The notes below the pieces were generated by a model. It saw nothing but the letters and a program-made list of their open reading frames with translations. It had not been told where the DNA came from and did no database searches. Of a stretch of DNA of 64,000 nt, positions 24,601 to 36,507 are shown piece after piece. The stretch is from Cycas panzhihuaensis (Eukaryota > Cycadophyta), in contig CM041465.1 in the NCBI GenBank assembly GCA_023213395.1, positions 107,453,741 to 107,517,740 on the forward strand. The letters run 5' to 3'. A program made the translations under genes and the position numbers. Numbering within the stretch: the first letter of the stretch is position 1; each line of letters starts with the position of its first letter.

Positions 24601-25110
24601 AGCGGGGAATCGGACTTAGTGCCTTTAGTATGATAACCACACTTGGTGTTATATGGTAGCTGTTTATTGTACTACTTACTATGGAGCCCCGTGTTTAATA
24701 AGCTTTGCCACCCTTGGGTGCCAATGGATCGAGCACCGTCTTGTACCGATACCATCGCATGTGGTATGGCATAAGCTTGTAAATATCACATGGTTAGGAT
24801 CGAAACAAGTTGTCAAGTAGACGGAGATCGCTGGAACACAAGAATGCAAAAAGTGGTGCGGCATACACAATTCCTAATTCAGTTCTTCTCTTTAGATTTT
24901 TTTAATTCAAGTGAGAGTTCGAATTTCAATCCCGTGGACACACAAAGTCAATAGAAGAAGCTTTTACCGTGGAAACCAAATGCTAGGAAAGTTATTAATT
25001 AATTCAATTAAACGGATTGAGAGTTTGGCATCCCATTTCGTTGAAGCTCACTTAACTAATTTAATCATAACTCCGCGTCATGGGATCGACGAATGACGAA
25101 AAAGAAGATG
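21641..25110. other. Intergenic region upstream of PME copy A
   Basis: No gene seen. Small open frames (22,684-23,120 minus, 23,632-23,844 plus, 24,247-24,468 minus) recur unchanged in copy B only because the whole region is nearly identical there. G+C rises slightly from 23,850 toward the PME promoter. A complex small difference from copy B is at 23,291-23,302. Confidence 0.5.
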
Positions 25111-25117
25111 TTGGACG

Positions 25118-25123
25118 TTGACT
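25118..25123 (+). promoter_or_regulatory. W-box-like element upstream of PME copy A
   Basis: TTGACT matches the WRKY-binding core TTGAC(C/T), 14 bp before the TATA box. The same site is at 50,428-50,433 in copy B. Chance occurrence of a hexamer is likely enough that this is only a candidate. Confidence 0.25.
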
Positions 25124-25136
25124 GGAATTTTTGAGC

Positions 25137-25142
25137 TATAAA
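25137..25142 (+). promoter_or_regulatory. TATA box of PME copy A
   Basis: TATAAA in context gctataaaac lies 128 bp before the ATG, giving a predicted transcript start near 25,170 and a 5' UTR of about 95 bases. Confidence 0.6.
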
Positions 25143-25264
25143 ACTCCATAGTCGACTAATGAACGTCCTCGATATTCAGTGTAGGCCAATTGCCTGCGAG
25201 AAGAAATTATTTTTGGGCTTAGGTTGGAACAGATCAGGAAGGAAGGAGAAGATTAGCTACTATA

Positions 25265-27203
25265 ATGGCTTCTGAAATAGTGTTCTTGGCTGCTCTGGTA
25301 ATCTGTGCGGCATCCGTTCAAGTGATCAAGAGCGAAACGGTCCTGCGCGGGGATCACAATGCAGCTATCAAATCTGCCTGTGGTGGGACTCTGTATCCGG
25401 ATCTCTGCATTTCCACGGTCTCCGTGCACCCGTTATTGATGCAGGGGGCAAGTTCCAAGGATTTTAGTAGAATTGCTCTGAAACGGAGCACGACGGAAGC
25501 AGAAAAGGTCTTTGGTCTCGTTTCCCGTCTTCGTCGATGGGCGGCGTTGAACAGAGTGCAGCGCGGTGCCATCGAAGATTGCATAGAGCTGTTCGATCTG
25601 ACGCTGGACGATCTCGACAAATCTCTGTCAAATGTGACGAACTCGGGCGCCACATACTTCAAATGGCGTCAGGCAGCCGACGTGCAGACATGGCTCAGCG
25701 CCGCTCTCACAAACCAGGCTACCTGCCTCGACGGACTCGAAAACGCCGGCGGCAGCACAATCGTCAAATCAGTTGTCAGGAGCAGCGTTCATAACGTGTC
25801 ACGGTTGGTCAGTAATTCTCTTGCCATTGTGAAGAACGTGTCCGTCGTGGGAAATAACGGTACGTCGCCTCTCATCGACAGCAGGAGGCCGGGCCACAAC
25901 CGCCGACTCTTATCGGATCCGTCGACCGATCGCAAATATAAGATGAAGTCCCATAAAGTTATGGACGATGAAGTATTCATGTCGCATTATGGATCTACGG
26001 ACGAAGGCGTTCCTTCGTGGCTGTCTGCTGCAGATCGAAGGCTTCTCCTAACCACGGGTGACGATAGCATCGAAGCCGACTCTGTAGTGACCGTGGCAAA
26101 GGACGGCAGTGGGAATTACACGACCATTACAGACGCAATCAATGCGGCTCCAAACAAGAGTGATGACAGATATGTCATCTATGTCACTGCGGGCGTCTAT
26201 CAGGAATACATAGAAATTCCCAAGAGCAAGACGAATCTCATGCTGATCGGAGACGGCATGGACGTTACGGTGATCACCGGGAACAGAAGCGTTGTCGATG
26301 GCTGGACCACATTCCGCTCTGCAACTTTCGGTACGCTGCTCTGACATTTATTAGTTAATATCTTTCTCGTTAATTGACATTTGCCTGCAAAAATATTCTA
26401 CCTCCGGGTTCGCAGCTCTAGGCGTCTCGGTCCGCGTATTGATGCACCGTCTCCGGTCTCCGCTTACGTTTTCCTTAGTTATGATTAAATATTATACTGT
26501 TTGAATGCAGCGGCTGTGGGGCAAGGATTTCTGGCACGCGATATAACCTTCGAGAACACGGCGGGTCCCGAGAAGCATCAGGCGGTGGCGCTACGAGTGG
26601 GGTCGGATCTATCGGCGTTCTATCGTTGCAGAATCAAGGGATACCAAGACACGCTTTATGTCCACTCTCTTCGCCAATTTTACAGGGAATGCACAATTTC
26701 TGGGACGGTAGATTTCATATTCGGGAACGCTGCAGTGGTGTTTCAGAGCTGCACACTTCTAGCCAGAAAACCCATGGATAATCAAAAGAACGTCTTCACG
26801 GCTCAAGGTAGAGACGATCCGAATCAAAACACCGGAATTTCCATTCAAAACTGCACCGTCACTGCGGATTCTGATTTAATTCCGGTGAAGAGCTCCTTCC
26901 CTACTTACCTCGGCAGGCCTTGGAAGCAGTACTCGCACCGTTTACATGCAGTCTTATATAGACGATTTGATCGTTCCTGCTGGTTGGCTTGAATGGTCCG
27001 GAGATTTCGCACTGAGCACGTTGTATTACGGTGAATATATGAACTCAGGGCCGGGGGCAGGAACTGCAAATCGAGTTGTATGGCCTGGCTATCACGGCGC
27101 CATGAACATTTCTGACGCTACAAATTTCACCGTTGCGGAATTCATCTCCGGGAATTCATGGCTGACATCCTCAAGCGTGCCCTACGATGCGGGTTTTAAT
27201 TAA
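25265..27203 (+). pseudogene. Pectin methylesterase with PMEI pro-region, copy A, frameshifted
   Basis: Two exons: 25,265-26,330 and 26,511 onward, joined across a GT-AG intron at the position conserved in plant PMEs (after SATF). Exon 1 is the same as copy B except for three synonymous changes. In exon 2, copy B has actctcgcacc and copy A actcgcacc (26,931-26,939), a 2 bp loss in a CT repeat just after the [10 protein letters not shown] motif. The shifted frame reads 17 unrelated residues and stops at 26,990-26,992, so the predicted product is 515 residues and lacks about 90 C-terminal residues of the beta-helix. The PMEI domain, QAVALR, GYQDTLY and DFIFGNA motifs are intact. Without the last helix turns the enzyme is unlikely to fold, but a stable PMEI pro-domain product is possible. 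The original frame would have ended ...DAGFN because one T of a T-run is also missing. A sequencing error cannot be excluded. Confidence 0.85.
26331..26510 (+). other. Intron of PME copy A
   Basis: 180 bp, starts GTACG, ends TGCAG, phase 1 (G|CG forms Ala). I see no difference from the intron of copy B. An in-frame TGA lies 12 bases inside, so an unspliced transcript would end after 359 residues. Confidence 0.85.
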
Positions 27204-27283
27204 TTAATAATTATAATTAATTAGTGTGTAATATTATTTTGTTTCCACGCATAAATTTGTTGATGTATCGTTTCTTTCAAAGC

Positions 27284-27289
27284 AATAAA
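27284..27289 (+). terminator. Polyadenylation signal of PME copy A
   Basis: AATAAA about 80 bp after the original stop position, in a T-rich 3' flank. Confidence 0.5.
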
Positions 27290-27299
27290 ACATTCAGCT

Positions 27300-29410
27300 A
27301 TCACCAGCGCTCAAGGAAAGCAGAGCAAGGGAAATAGGCTGATATTTTCCTTCAACCGTTCGACAACTGTATGAGTTTTCATATTTTTGGTGCTTTGTAT
27401 ATTTTAACTTTTATTATGTTGTAAATAAATTTTAACCCCTTCTCAATAGACTCATTAAGAACGCTATGCAATGTGAACAGTAATGGGGATGGGAGACTAG
27501 TACTCTTGTGCGTCTATCCCGTTTCTCTTGCAGAAGACCTCTATGAGCTAAACGAGTGCGTAGTGGGTCTAGGAGAATTAGTCAAATACCAGTTATCCAA
27601 ACCCAAACAAAGAAGGTGACCCTACTTTAATTAAAGAAAGGATTCTTAATGTGAAATTGAAGATACTTATGCAAAAACAAAGTAATAAAATACATCTTAT
27701 ATATAGACAATAATAAAATTGGGTTACACGTTCATAGTAGTGGTCTTGCACTACCATTGATCACGATCTTAATTGTGCTATGTGGAAGAAAATTGCATGT
27801 CACAATATTTTAAGGTCAATCCATTGAAGAAACCTATATGAGACGAGTTCTAAGATATTAGACATCATTTCCAACACACATAGAAAAAGAAAGGAACAAA
27901 GTTTTTTTACTAGACTATTTGATAATGATGTTGACTTCAAATATTAATATATAAGAGGTATTTCAATATAGAATGTACTTATCTCAAGAATTTTAGCTTA
28001 TAATATGTTTGTTTCAAAATGAGTATAAGAATCCTTGATCATGAAATGCATTAATTTGTGACACTTTAAGCAAAATTAGGCAAGGCAATATAAATTTATA
28101 TGATTATTTAATTTTATAGAATACTGTAATAATCTCTTCAAATACAATATATAAGCAATTTGTATTGTAAGGCCTAACATCTTCTTTGTTTCAAAAATAA
28201 TGTTATAGGTAGCTATATATATGTAATTTGTGGTGTAACCTATTTGGGCCTGGATTAATGTGACATTTTATTTCATAATCAAAACCTTCATGAGTCTTTT
28301 TTAATTGCATTTTTATACATGTCATCAATATCAAAGAATTTGCATGCATGTTAAATATAAATATATTTGAAGTTGCAATAAAACTATAACCATTAAGTTG
28401 TGCTTGTTCTCACTACGGGTATTTGATATGATTTTCATTAATAATATTCTAACCTTTAATCCAAAGGTGGCACATGCATAAGGTAAAGCCATTCAATATT
28501 AATCATGTTCATTTTTGGAAGGATAGATCATGTGAATCTAAATTTATGCCTAAATAATTAATTCATTATTTTTTGCCTAATGTCTAATCATTCTATCACA
28601 TGCTTATGTAGCCTCTACCATGATTTTCCTATTACATAGCATTTAATACTCAAAATTTTCCTTAACCAAAAGCTATAGTGTACCCTCCACCATTCCTCTT
28701 ATATTACAAAAACGAGAGCAAGGATAAAATGGAAATATAATATTCTTCTTAATTTGTATTGATTGCTTACATTTTAACAAGGTAACCATGGAGGCACTTG
28801 AAAATCTAATATGAATTAATTTCTTAATAATGTAATAGTTTATTTGTACAAAACCTTTAATTTTTAAAATATCATCTTATTCTATAATACAACAAATTCT
28901 CATCTATAAAACATTGTAATGTGACAAATATACTAATAATTTTTACATAATGTGTATAAAATTCTAAATGAGGACATTACTAGTGCTTCTATATCAATCT
29001 AGGTAGCAAATGGTGAGTAGATTTAGTGACATATATTTATTTGTAATTTTTGATAAGCTTAAATGTGTGTGACCCTTAAGAGGGGTAAGTATTCATAGAT
29101 AGGAACAAGTACTAGTCTAAAAATATTAAAAAAAAGAAAATCAAAAGATAAAAAAATAAAAATATATATCAAAAGCTTTCTTTTTCTAATAGATATTTTA
29201 TATAGGTAGAAAGATATAGGTCATGCCAATATAATCAACTTCACTCACCTTGTTTGTTTTTCTTTCTATTACAACCATCTTTATCCATGTCTAAATAACT
29301 CAACCAACATCTTAAGTAGTCCAAGTTCTTAGATAACTTAGTATTGGCAAGGTTAGCAACATTTACCATCCTACTTCAATCCATCCACAGAGCTTATATT
29401 GACAAAGGAA
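27300..29410. other. Intergenic region downstream of PME copy A
   Basis: AT-rich, no gene, RNA or transposon end recognised. Nearly identical to 52,612-54,719. Confidence 0.5.
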
Positions 29411-29423
29411 ACAACATGTTATT
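29411..29423 (+). other. Filler sequence at the duplication junction
   Basis: Between the end of copy A (gacaaaggaa) and the start of copy B (aagtagatc) lie bases acaacatgttatt, absent from the corresponding place at either outer boundary (10,824 and 54,720). The same 13 bases occur 40 bp downstream at 29,451-29,463. Confidence 0.7.
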
Positions 29424-29589
29424 AAGTAGATCAACTTAATTATGGAGTAAACAACATGTTATTTAATATATATTTCAAAGATGTTTGATTAATTGTCATA
29501 AGTTATAACTTATCCACAAAAACATTGATTGTATTGAGAATGTAATGTTGTTTAGTGGTTACATTATGGTAAAATTATTAGAATTATTC

Positions 29590-32030
29590 TATCAAGTTTG
29601 TTTTTTTTAATAAGTAAAAATAGATATCATTGAATTATAAGCTCAAATACAATATAAGGAGCTAGAGAGTCCAGAGATTAAATTTGTATACTTACTCAAT
29701 CTTTAATATGCATAGCACTTAAGATAGCAAAATCTGAATATAATTTTTTTTAGCTTTTTGTGAAGAGAAGTGAAGTGAGAATTGTGAGATACCCATAGCA
29801 AAATGTCTTTCTTTATATGTCCAAAAGTTTGATTAAAAGACATGACTATTTTTAAAAATAAGTTATACGAATTTTTTAAATTTTATGCAAAATAGTCTTA
29901 AGAAGAATAAACCAAAGGTCTATTAAGTGCCAATGAGTCACAAACTAAACATAAGTCATAGCCTAATTCCCTTTGATTAACTAAGAATGAAAAGGCAAGT
30001 GGCCATTATAAATTTTAGTGAAGCTTTGGTCCAAATTGAAGATCTGAAAAGTAATATACCAAATGTTTTGGAGTGGAGGCAATGCTACTAGATGTGATTG
30101 AAACTATTGTTCTGAACACTGCATACTACACAGTACTATTGACAACTCACATTTCATTGATCTTAAGTATCCTATAAGATAAAAGCCTTATGCAAGATCC
30201 TTTAGTGAAATACATTATATTTGGGTTGAGCTTGTTTCTACCATATCCATCACCATTCAACTTGAGGCTAAGCATGATGAAATTATTGATTATGTAACAA
30301 GTAATAAAATTTTGTGGACTTGAACACACAACCCCTAGATAGAAACCTTAATCCTTCCTCCTTCTCTAAGTCCTTTGAGGCAATTAGAGGATCAACTTGC
30401 TACATAAAAGAATTAAGTTTATTTGTCATATGTAGAAGTAAAGGTTTGGGCTGAGGGTTGGGCTCTATTAAAAGTTCAACAAAATTCTTCTAATAGAACT
30501 AATCAAAATCATAGAATTGGACCATAGTAAACTAATTGTGAGAGCTAAAGAATTAAACTAAAGGAGCGAAATCCTCATAACTGACTAAAGGGGAGAACCT
30601 TGGAGGTAACCACTTATCATTCCAAAAATTGACTTGATAGCCAGTTGAACTAAGAAAAAATATAGTATTGTAGTAGATGTTATCCCAAGCTGCCACTATA
30701 TGATTCTAAATAGAAGATCCTTTGTTGAGGTAGTAGTAGCAAGATGATGTTTAGCAGAATGTATAAAATAATACTTCCTCCTAATAATGTGGGCCCATTT
30801 GCCATTCTCTCTATTCCATAGGTCCCACAACTATTTAACACCTCTTACCTTGCCATGATAAAAGGGTCTTTGAGACTAAGGCCATCTCAACCCTTATGAT
30901 TTGACACCATGCTCCATTTCACTAGGTGAAAGGTCTTCAAGTCAGTTGACCATGGTTTCTAAAGAAATCTTATAAAAAGACTTCATATTAGTGATAATAC
31001 AACTTTGGGAGCTTGAATAATGGATATAAGATAGTTTGGTATTTAGGAAAGGGTTGATTCTATTAAACTCTGATGACTTGCTAGATTAAGGGATCTAGTA
31101 GGCTAAGTATCTAGATTCTTTTTATTATTCAAAATTAGGGGCACCAGTCAGAAATTTTTAATCTTGACATGTCCATAGGGATGACTAAGTATGTGAAAAT
31201 AATGGATCTAGGAGCAATAGGAATGCTAAGAGATGACGTCAAATTAGATTGCATCCTTATGTCTACTTCATTGAAAATAATACTAGATTTACTTTGATTG
31301 ATTATCATCCCTACTACAAAGCCAAAAACACTAAGCACTTAGCTCCAGACATTGATTTCTATATGCAAAGGGTGGCCCAACAAAATGGTATCATTTGTGA
31401 AAATATGGTGTGTTATGATCTTTGATCCATCAATAAACGTTTCTTGGAGAAGACCTATTGATTGGAGCCATAAAAGAAGAGAAGAGATGTCTTCCATTTT
31501 AATTACAAAAAGATAAGGCAATAAGGGGCAACCTTGGTAAATGCCTCTATTTGTGTAGATAAGGCTATCAATTGAGCCATTAATTTTTATAGTCGTTGAA
31601 ACTGAAGAGATCATGGCTTTAATCTAGTTAATATGGTCTGATTGAAAGCCCTTTTAGAAAATAATGATAAGAAGAAAATCCTATTCCACTATGTCATAGG
31701 CTTTATTGATGTCCAATTTGAGTAAAGTAACTTGTTGTGTTTTTGTACAAATAGTATGGAAATCCTCAACGATCATATTTATACTACTTGCTATACAATA
31801 ACCTCTTATAAAGGTAGTTTGATTTTTATTAACAACCTGAGGAAGGAACTCTTTGAGCCGATTTACTAGAATTTTGGTTATTATCCTATATGAAGTGTTA
31901 TAAAGGCTTATAGGTCTCTATTGGTGGATGGTGGATGGAGTACCACTTTTTAGGATTAAAGAAACCATAGTTGCATTGATAACTGGGTTCATTCTATATA
32001 TTTGAAGTTTATGACTATGTAAGTATCGTT
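29590..32030 (-). mobile_element. 5'-truncated L1-type LINE fragment, copy B
   Basis: Duplicate of the LINE in copy A. Here two longer open stretches survive: 31,339-31,614 (RT palm, with RGIYQGCPLLPYLF and the damaged FTND box at 31,390-31,401) and 31,135-31,338 (KSSIIFN, the RT thumb-side motif). RNase H-like LKLNGDG is at 30,147-30,329. The copy is dead: stops, altered catalytic residues, and no endonuclease. Confidence 0.78.
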
Positions 32031-32293
32031 AAACATATGTAAATATTCATTAGTTATTGTAAAGTTATTAGAAGGTTTATAAGTTCTTATATATGATATA
32101 ATTGGATGAGGTAAGGTGCAATATTATTGATTCACAATGAAGTAACATATTTTATAAAATGGCAAAGCATATTCATAAATAGTTATATAGACACCTAGTT
32201 TTTCTAGGTAGATATTAGTGTGATCTCATCATGAGATTCTTTGATCATCAAGATTATCATGGATATCATTTGATATTAATAAGACCCCATACA

Positions 32294-32477
32294 TGTTAGA
32301 AAATAAATTTTTCCATAAAGGTTTTTCACTAATGCATATTTTAATATTAATTGCTTAATTAATATTTTATTATTCATTATTAATAATTATTATATCAATA
32401 TTTTATCTAATCCATGATCCTATAATATATATATTTTCAAACGTGTTATTAGAATGGTTTTGGTCCATTTCTGAACA
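32294..32477 (+). repeat. Small copia-like LTR, copy B
   Basis: 184 bp duplicate of 13,686-13,869. The terminal CTTAACA reads CTGAACA here. Confidence 0.55.
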
Positions 32478-32489
32478 TGGTATCAAAGC
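32478..32489 (+). other. Primer-binding site (tRNA-iMet) after the small LTR, copy B
   Basis: TGGTATCAAAGC, same as in copy A. Confidence 0.65.
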
Positions 32490-33753
32490 TATGTTAGTGT
32501 GATCCTATGATAATTTCTTGATTGTTTTTTATATTGAAATTTTAAAAAAATGAAGTAATTTATTTATAATCGATTATTTAGTTATGATCATAATGATCAA
32601 CCTATTAACAAAAATGTTGATTGAAATATGTACTAAAAATGAGAGAAAGGTTAATTGATTACATTCTAAAAAAATGATTGATGTTATATGATTAATCTAT
32701 TTTATGTAATTATTGATCAACTTTATATCTAATATATGAACCAAAACAGGTTATAATTAAGATTTGTAGGCCCTATAAAAACATATTTTTATGTTTAGTG
32801 TCAATTTCATGCGTAATATTAATATCAAGGTTTAATGCTCTTTTTCTTTTGTAAACTATATTTATATATCAAGATAAAATAATTATTCTTAATACACATA
32901 CATACATAAGCATTGCAATGTATATTCTAAATTATATTACCTGCATCAATAATAATCAAATAATTAAAAAATTAGTCAAAATTATTTTTAGATTATTCAC
33001 ACTTATATAGTTTATCGCATAAAAATATAAAAGTGTGGCAATGTTCTAATATTTGTGTGTTATTATTTACTACTTTCTTATTAAATTATTATCACCCATT
33101 TGAAATATTATTTCTGTTATATGACTACATCTTATTAGCGGAATGGAGCACTAATAAGTGGTAAACCACGAGGCTGTTAAGTATTAATGTCAACCATTAA
33201 ACTTTGTACACAGGTTATTAAGATCTCTAATGAAATAGAAGGCTATTTAGTCCATTAATAAAATTATTTAGAGAAAGACCTTATTTTATCTATTTAAGAA
33301 TCATGGATTGTAGTAAGAGGTTATTGTGTATTTTTCTCCCTTGATATATTATACTTTGATACTCCTTTTGGTGTCCCTTTAGTATCCATTGAGTCCATTA
33401 TAAGTTTATTTTATAATCTAATTCATAATTTAATAAAATGTTACCTTTGCTCTCTTTATTTTTTATTATCATTTCAATGCGTGAGGAGAATTATTGCAAA
33501 GACACACCCCGGTATTAAAGCAAGGTGCCAAATCTAGTTAAAATAGCTAACATATCAAAGGAAGCAGTAGATAAAATAAAAAATATTACTTTTCCTTAGT
33601 GAATCTCATGAAACCCTTCTTTTCTATTTATTTTGTTTTGTTATGGTCTTGAATGGTCAAATGTAAGTGGGTAATGGAAATCAAGTCTCACTCATCCCTT
33701 CCCCTAGTCGTTAGGTAGAGACCTTATGCCAAGTGTCTTTAAACTTTATGAGG

Positions 33754-33758
33754 ATCTA
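33754..33758 (+). other. Target-site duplication, left
   Basis: atcta directly before the left LTR; repeated at 40,456-40,460; single at 15,146-15,150 in copy A. Confidence 0.9.
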
Positions 33759-34805
33759 TGATCCCAAAAGAGCTTAGTTGGTGAAGAAATCAATTATCAA
33801 CCTTTCCTCCTTGAGATCCTGGGAGTTAGTGTAGAAAGCTCAATAACATCAAAACAACAATGAGCCCATGAAAGGAAAATTCTACACCAAATCAATTATT
33901 CTTGACATTGATCCAAAAGTATGATGAGTAATACTTTTATTAAACCATGAAAATCTCCATTTAATGGTGGAGAAATCAACTAGCAAAAGAATGGTAAAAT
34001 TACAAGGAGTAAATGTTACAATTATACCATAAGGGGATTCAACCCTCAAATGCTTCTCCAAGGATGCTTCCCAAGTCAAGTCTCCAAGAACCACCTCTCC
34101 AACCTATAGAAGGGCTCAATTTATAGAAAGAAACCTGAATTGCATGTTTAACAAGTGGCAATCATGCAAGTATAACCACTAACCTCCAGAATGCATGTTG
34201 TCCAAGTGGCCTTCATACAATTCTTAAAAAGTTACAGTTTGTAACAGATCTTAACGTACTCCAATTTGGCTCAAATTTGGTACACGTATAGGAACATATG
34301 TCCCCTCAGCTTCCTCAAATTTTCAGCTCATTTGGATGTCATTTGACTGCATTTTTATTCATTTAGTAATAATATGTATTTGCTATTTTTCTCATTGTCC
34401 CAAGTGGCCTTCATACAATTCATAAAAGTTGCGACTCGACCTTAACGGACTCCACTTTAGCTCAAATTTTGTACACGTATAGGAACTATGTATCCTCCGC
34501 TTCCTCAAAATTTTAGCTCATTTTGATGTCATTTGGCCATGTTTCTATTCATATAATCAAAATATATATTTTCTGCTTTTTTTTACGCTAACGTGGGATT
34601 AATTTTTATGCAAAGACAAGGCTTGAACTCTAATCAAATGATATTTTCTGAACCCCACCTTTTGTACACATCTAGTGAGATGTGTCTTATCCCTTTAAAC
34701 AAAATTTCATAGAGTTTTGATACCATTTGGCCATATCTCTTTTAGTTATGCCAATGCCTAGCATTTTCCGCATCCTCAGAACATATGGTAGATCCTCCCG
34801 GATCA
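33759..34805 (-). repeat. Left LTR (3' LTR of the minus-strand element)
   Basis: 1,047 bp, TGATCCC...GGATCA. Contains tandem units of about 195 bp beginning caagtggcc at 34,203 and 34,401, and a third more diverged unit after about 34,600. All lie in what is U3 on the minus strand. Confidence 0.93.
34119..34126 (-). promoter_or_regulatory. TATA box in the left LTR
   Basis: Minus strand CTATAAAT, followed by TGAGCCC. It sits about 680 bp into the LTR, a normal distance for U3. The functional equivalent is at 39,770-39,777 in the right LTR. Confidence 0.55.
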
Positions 34806-34808
34806 TGG

Positions 34809-34820
34809 CTCCCCTTCCTT
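34809..34820 (-). other. Polypurine tract
   Basis: Minus strand AAGGAAGGGGAG, three bases from the left LTR, the primer for plus-strand DNA synthesis. Confidence 0.85.
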
Positions 34821-35049
34821 GGAAAATAGCCAACTCTGTTTGGCTTAGAATTGGAGATGGGGAATTGTTGTTCTCCTTGTTGCCTAATAAACCACTTGGC
34901 CTTACTAGGCAATTGCCTGCTACTCCAATCCTGAAGGATTCATGTGTCTTATGTCTTGTTTTGGTGGATTTTCTCTCAAAGATACAATCTTCCTTGAGAG
35001 GCTCATCACTTTCCAAATACAAGTCATCAAACGAATGTAAAGTGAACTA

Positions 35050-36110
35050 GTCCTGCTCCTCATCTAACATGGAAGGATCAAAGAGTTTTAAGTATTCATC
35101 ATTTACTACTGAATATATTTGCATATAAGGTGGAAGATCAAGTTTGGAAAGCATTGCCACCTACTTTTCTCAAAATCTTGAATGGTCCATACCTTATAGG
35201 TTTGAGTTTCTTACCTTATCATTTTAACCTCTCCTTACTTAAGTATAACCATACTAAATCTCCTTCTTGGAAAGTACACTCTTGCCTATGCTTGTCATGT
35301 CTTTCCTTGTACTTTTGTTGAGTCCTTAGAAGTTGATCATGTACTTCTTTGTGGACACTCTGGATCTTCCCCAAGTATCTTAAAGCCTTGTCATACTCCA
35401 CCTTCTCTTTGCGGATCCTTCCTTAGCTTGCATGGAAAACTCCAAGTCAAATGGACTTTGAGGTAAGTATCCCAAACAAACTTCAAAAGGTACTTTAGAG
35501 TGTGATGCATGCATTGCTCTATTAAAAGCAAATTGTAGAAAAGCCAATGATTCATCCCAAGTCTTTGGATGCTTGGAATTGTATCCCCTCAATAGATGTA
35601 CCAAAGTTCTATTCACTACTTCGGTTTGTCCACCTGTTTGAGGATGGAAACTTACTCCTCTTCAATTTGGTATCCATCATCTCCCATAGTGACTTCCAAA
35701 ATGATGAAAGGAATCGAGTGTCTCGATCTGAAATGATGGAAGAAGGCAAGCCAAAATTCTTCCATACATGCTCGAAGAATAACTCAGCTGCTCCTATACC
35801 TGTGATTGTCTTCTTGCAAGGTATTAGACATATCATTTTACTAAACCTATCTACAACAACAAAAAGATAATCATGTCCCTTCCTAGTCATGGGAAGTCCC
35901 CTAAAAATCAATGGAGATACTTTCCCAAGGCCTAGTGGGAATAGGTAGTGGTGTATACAATCCTAATTTTCTAGGAGAAGGCTTAGAAGTATTACACATT
36001 ACACATCCTTTTACATATTTTTTTACATCATTTTGCATTTTTGGCCATACAACATATCTTCGCAAGTTTGCTAAAGTCTTCTCTATACCAAAGTGACCCT
36101 ACTTTAGAAG
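35050..36110 (-). pseudogene. Integrase of the inserted gypsy element, frame-broken
   Basis: Upstream part (about 35,930-36,110) holds a CxxC zinc-binding remnant. The catalytic core is at 35,609-35,911: VVVDRFSKM with the first Asp and SDRDTRF with the second. The segment with the catalytic Glu (TNRSSE / TEV context) lies around the frame change near 35,610. The 35,380-35,616 frame (LLRGYNSKHPKTWDESL, FNRAMHASHS, PFEVCLGYLP) and the 35,219-35,401 frame (QQKYKERHDKHRQ, DLVWLYLS) form the C-terminal half. Further left a GPFKIL motif near 35,190 precedes another frame break. It would insert element cDNA into the genome; as written here it is split over at least three frames. Confidence 0.85.
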
Positions 36111-36507
36111 TATGGGCTTCTCTAAGCCACTTGATCTTGTCTCCTTTTGATGGAACATAGAGTCGCTCCCCTTTGAAAAGTAGACCATCCTTCCAAGTAA
36201 GTGGGAAGGTCTTCCTTCGCTAGGTTCTCTAATTCTTCCTTCAAAGCTTCATCTTCATGGTACAAGTCTTTGTACTCTTCATGATGCATTGATTCCACTG
36301 CAAACTCATAAGAGAACTACAAACAAAAGTAGAAGAAGAAGTGGAACAAGGTGGTCTAGATAACATATCACAATTTTGTTATTAGATCCTTTTATACTTA
36401 ATTACAATATTGAATTGTTGTAAATAACTCATCCACTTCATGTGTCTTGCTTCTTTGTAATTTACTTTGAGTTTGTAAAAATTGAAGAGGCTTATGATCG
36501 GTATGAA

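Larger units (their letters stand above)
10825..29410 (+). repeat. Tandem segmental duplication, copy A (18.6 kb)
   Basis: The segment from 10,825 (aagtagatcaactt) to 29,410 (gacaaaggaa) recurs in the same order and orientation at 29,424-54,719. It contains a LINE fragment, a copia-like LTR, gypsy gag and pol remnants, a dispersed repeat and one PME gene. Copy A has the empty target site (atcta, 15,146-15,150) of the LTR retrotransposon found in copy B. By eye, divergence between copies is a few percent in the left part, around 2 percent in the middle, and well below 1 percent around the PME gene. Confidence 0.95.

Noticed and set aside
24600-24960. tRNA-like T-arm resemblance (gagttcgaatttcaatccc and aatcggactt region), possible SINE
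   Set aside because: No cloverleaf could be built and no A-box/B-box pair at proper spacing was found.
25354-26347. Minus-strand and alternate-frame ORFs inside PME exon 1 (also in copy B)
   Set aside because: Shadow frames in a G+C-rich exon; the PME frame has signal peptide, domain motifs and splice sites.
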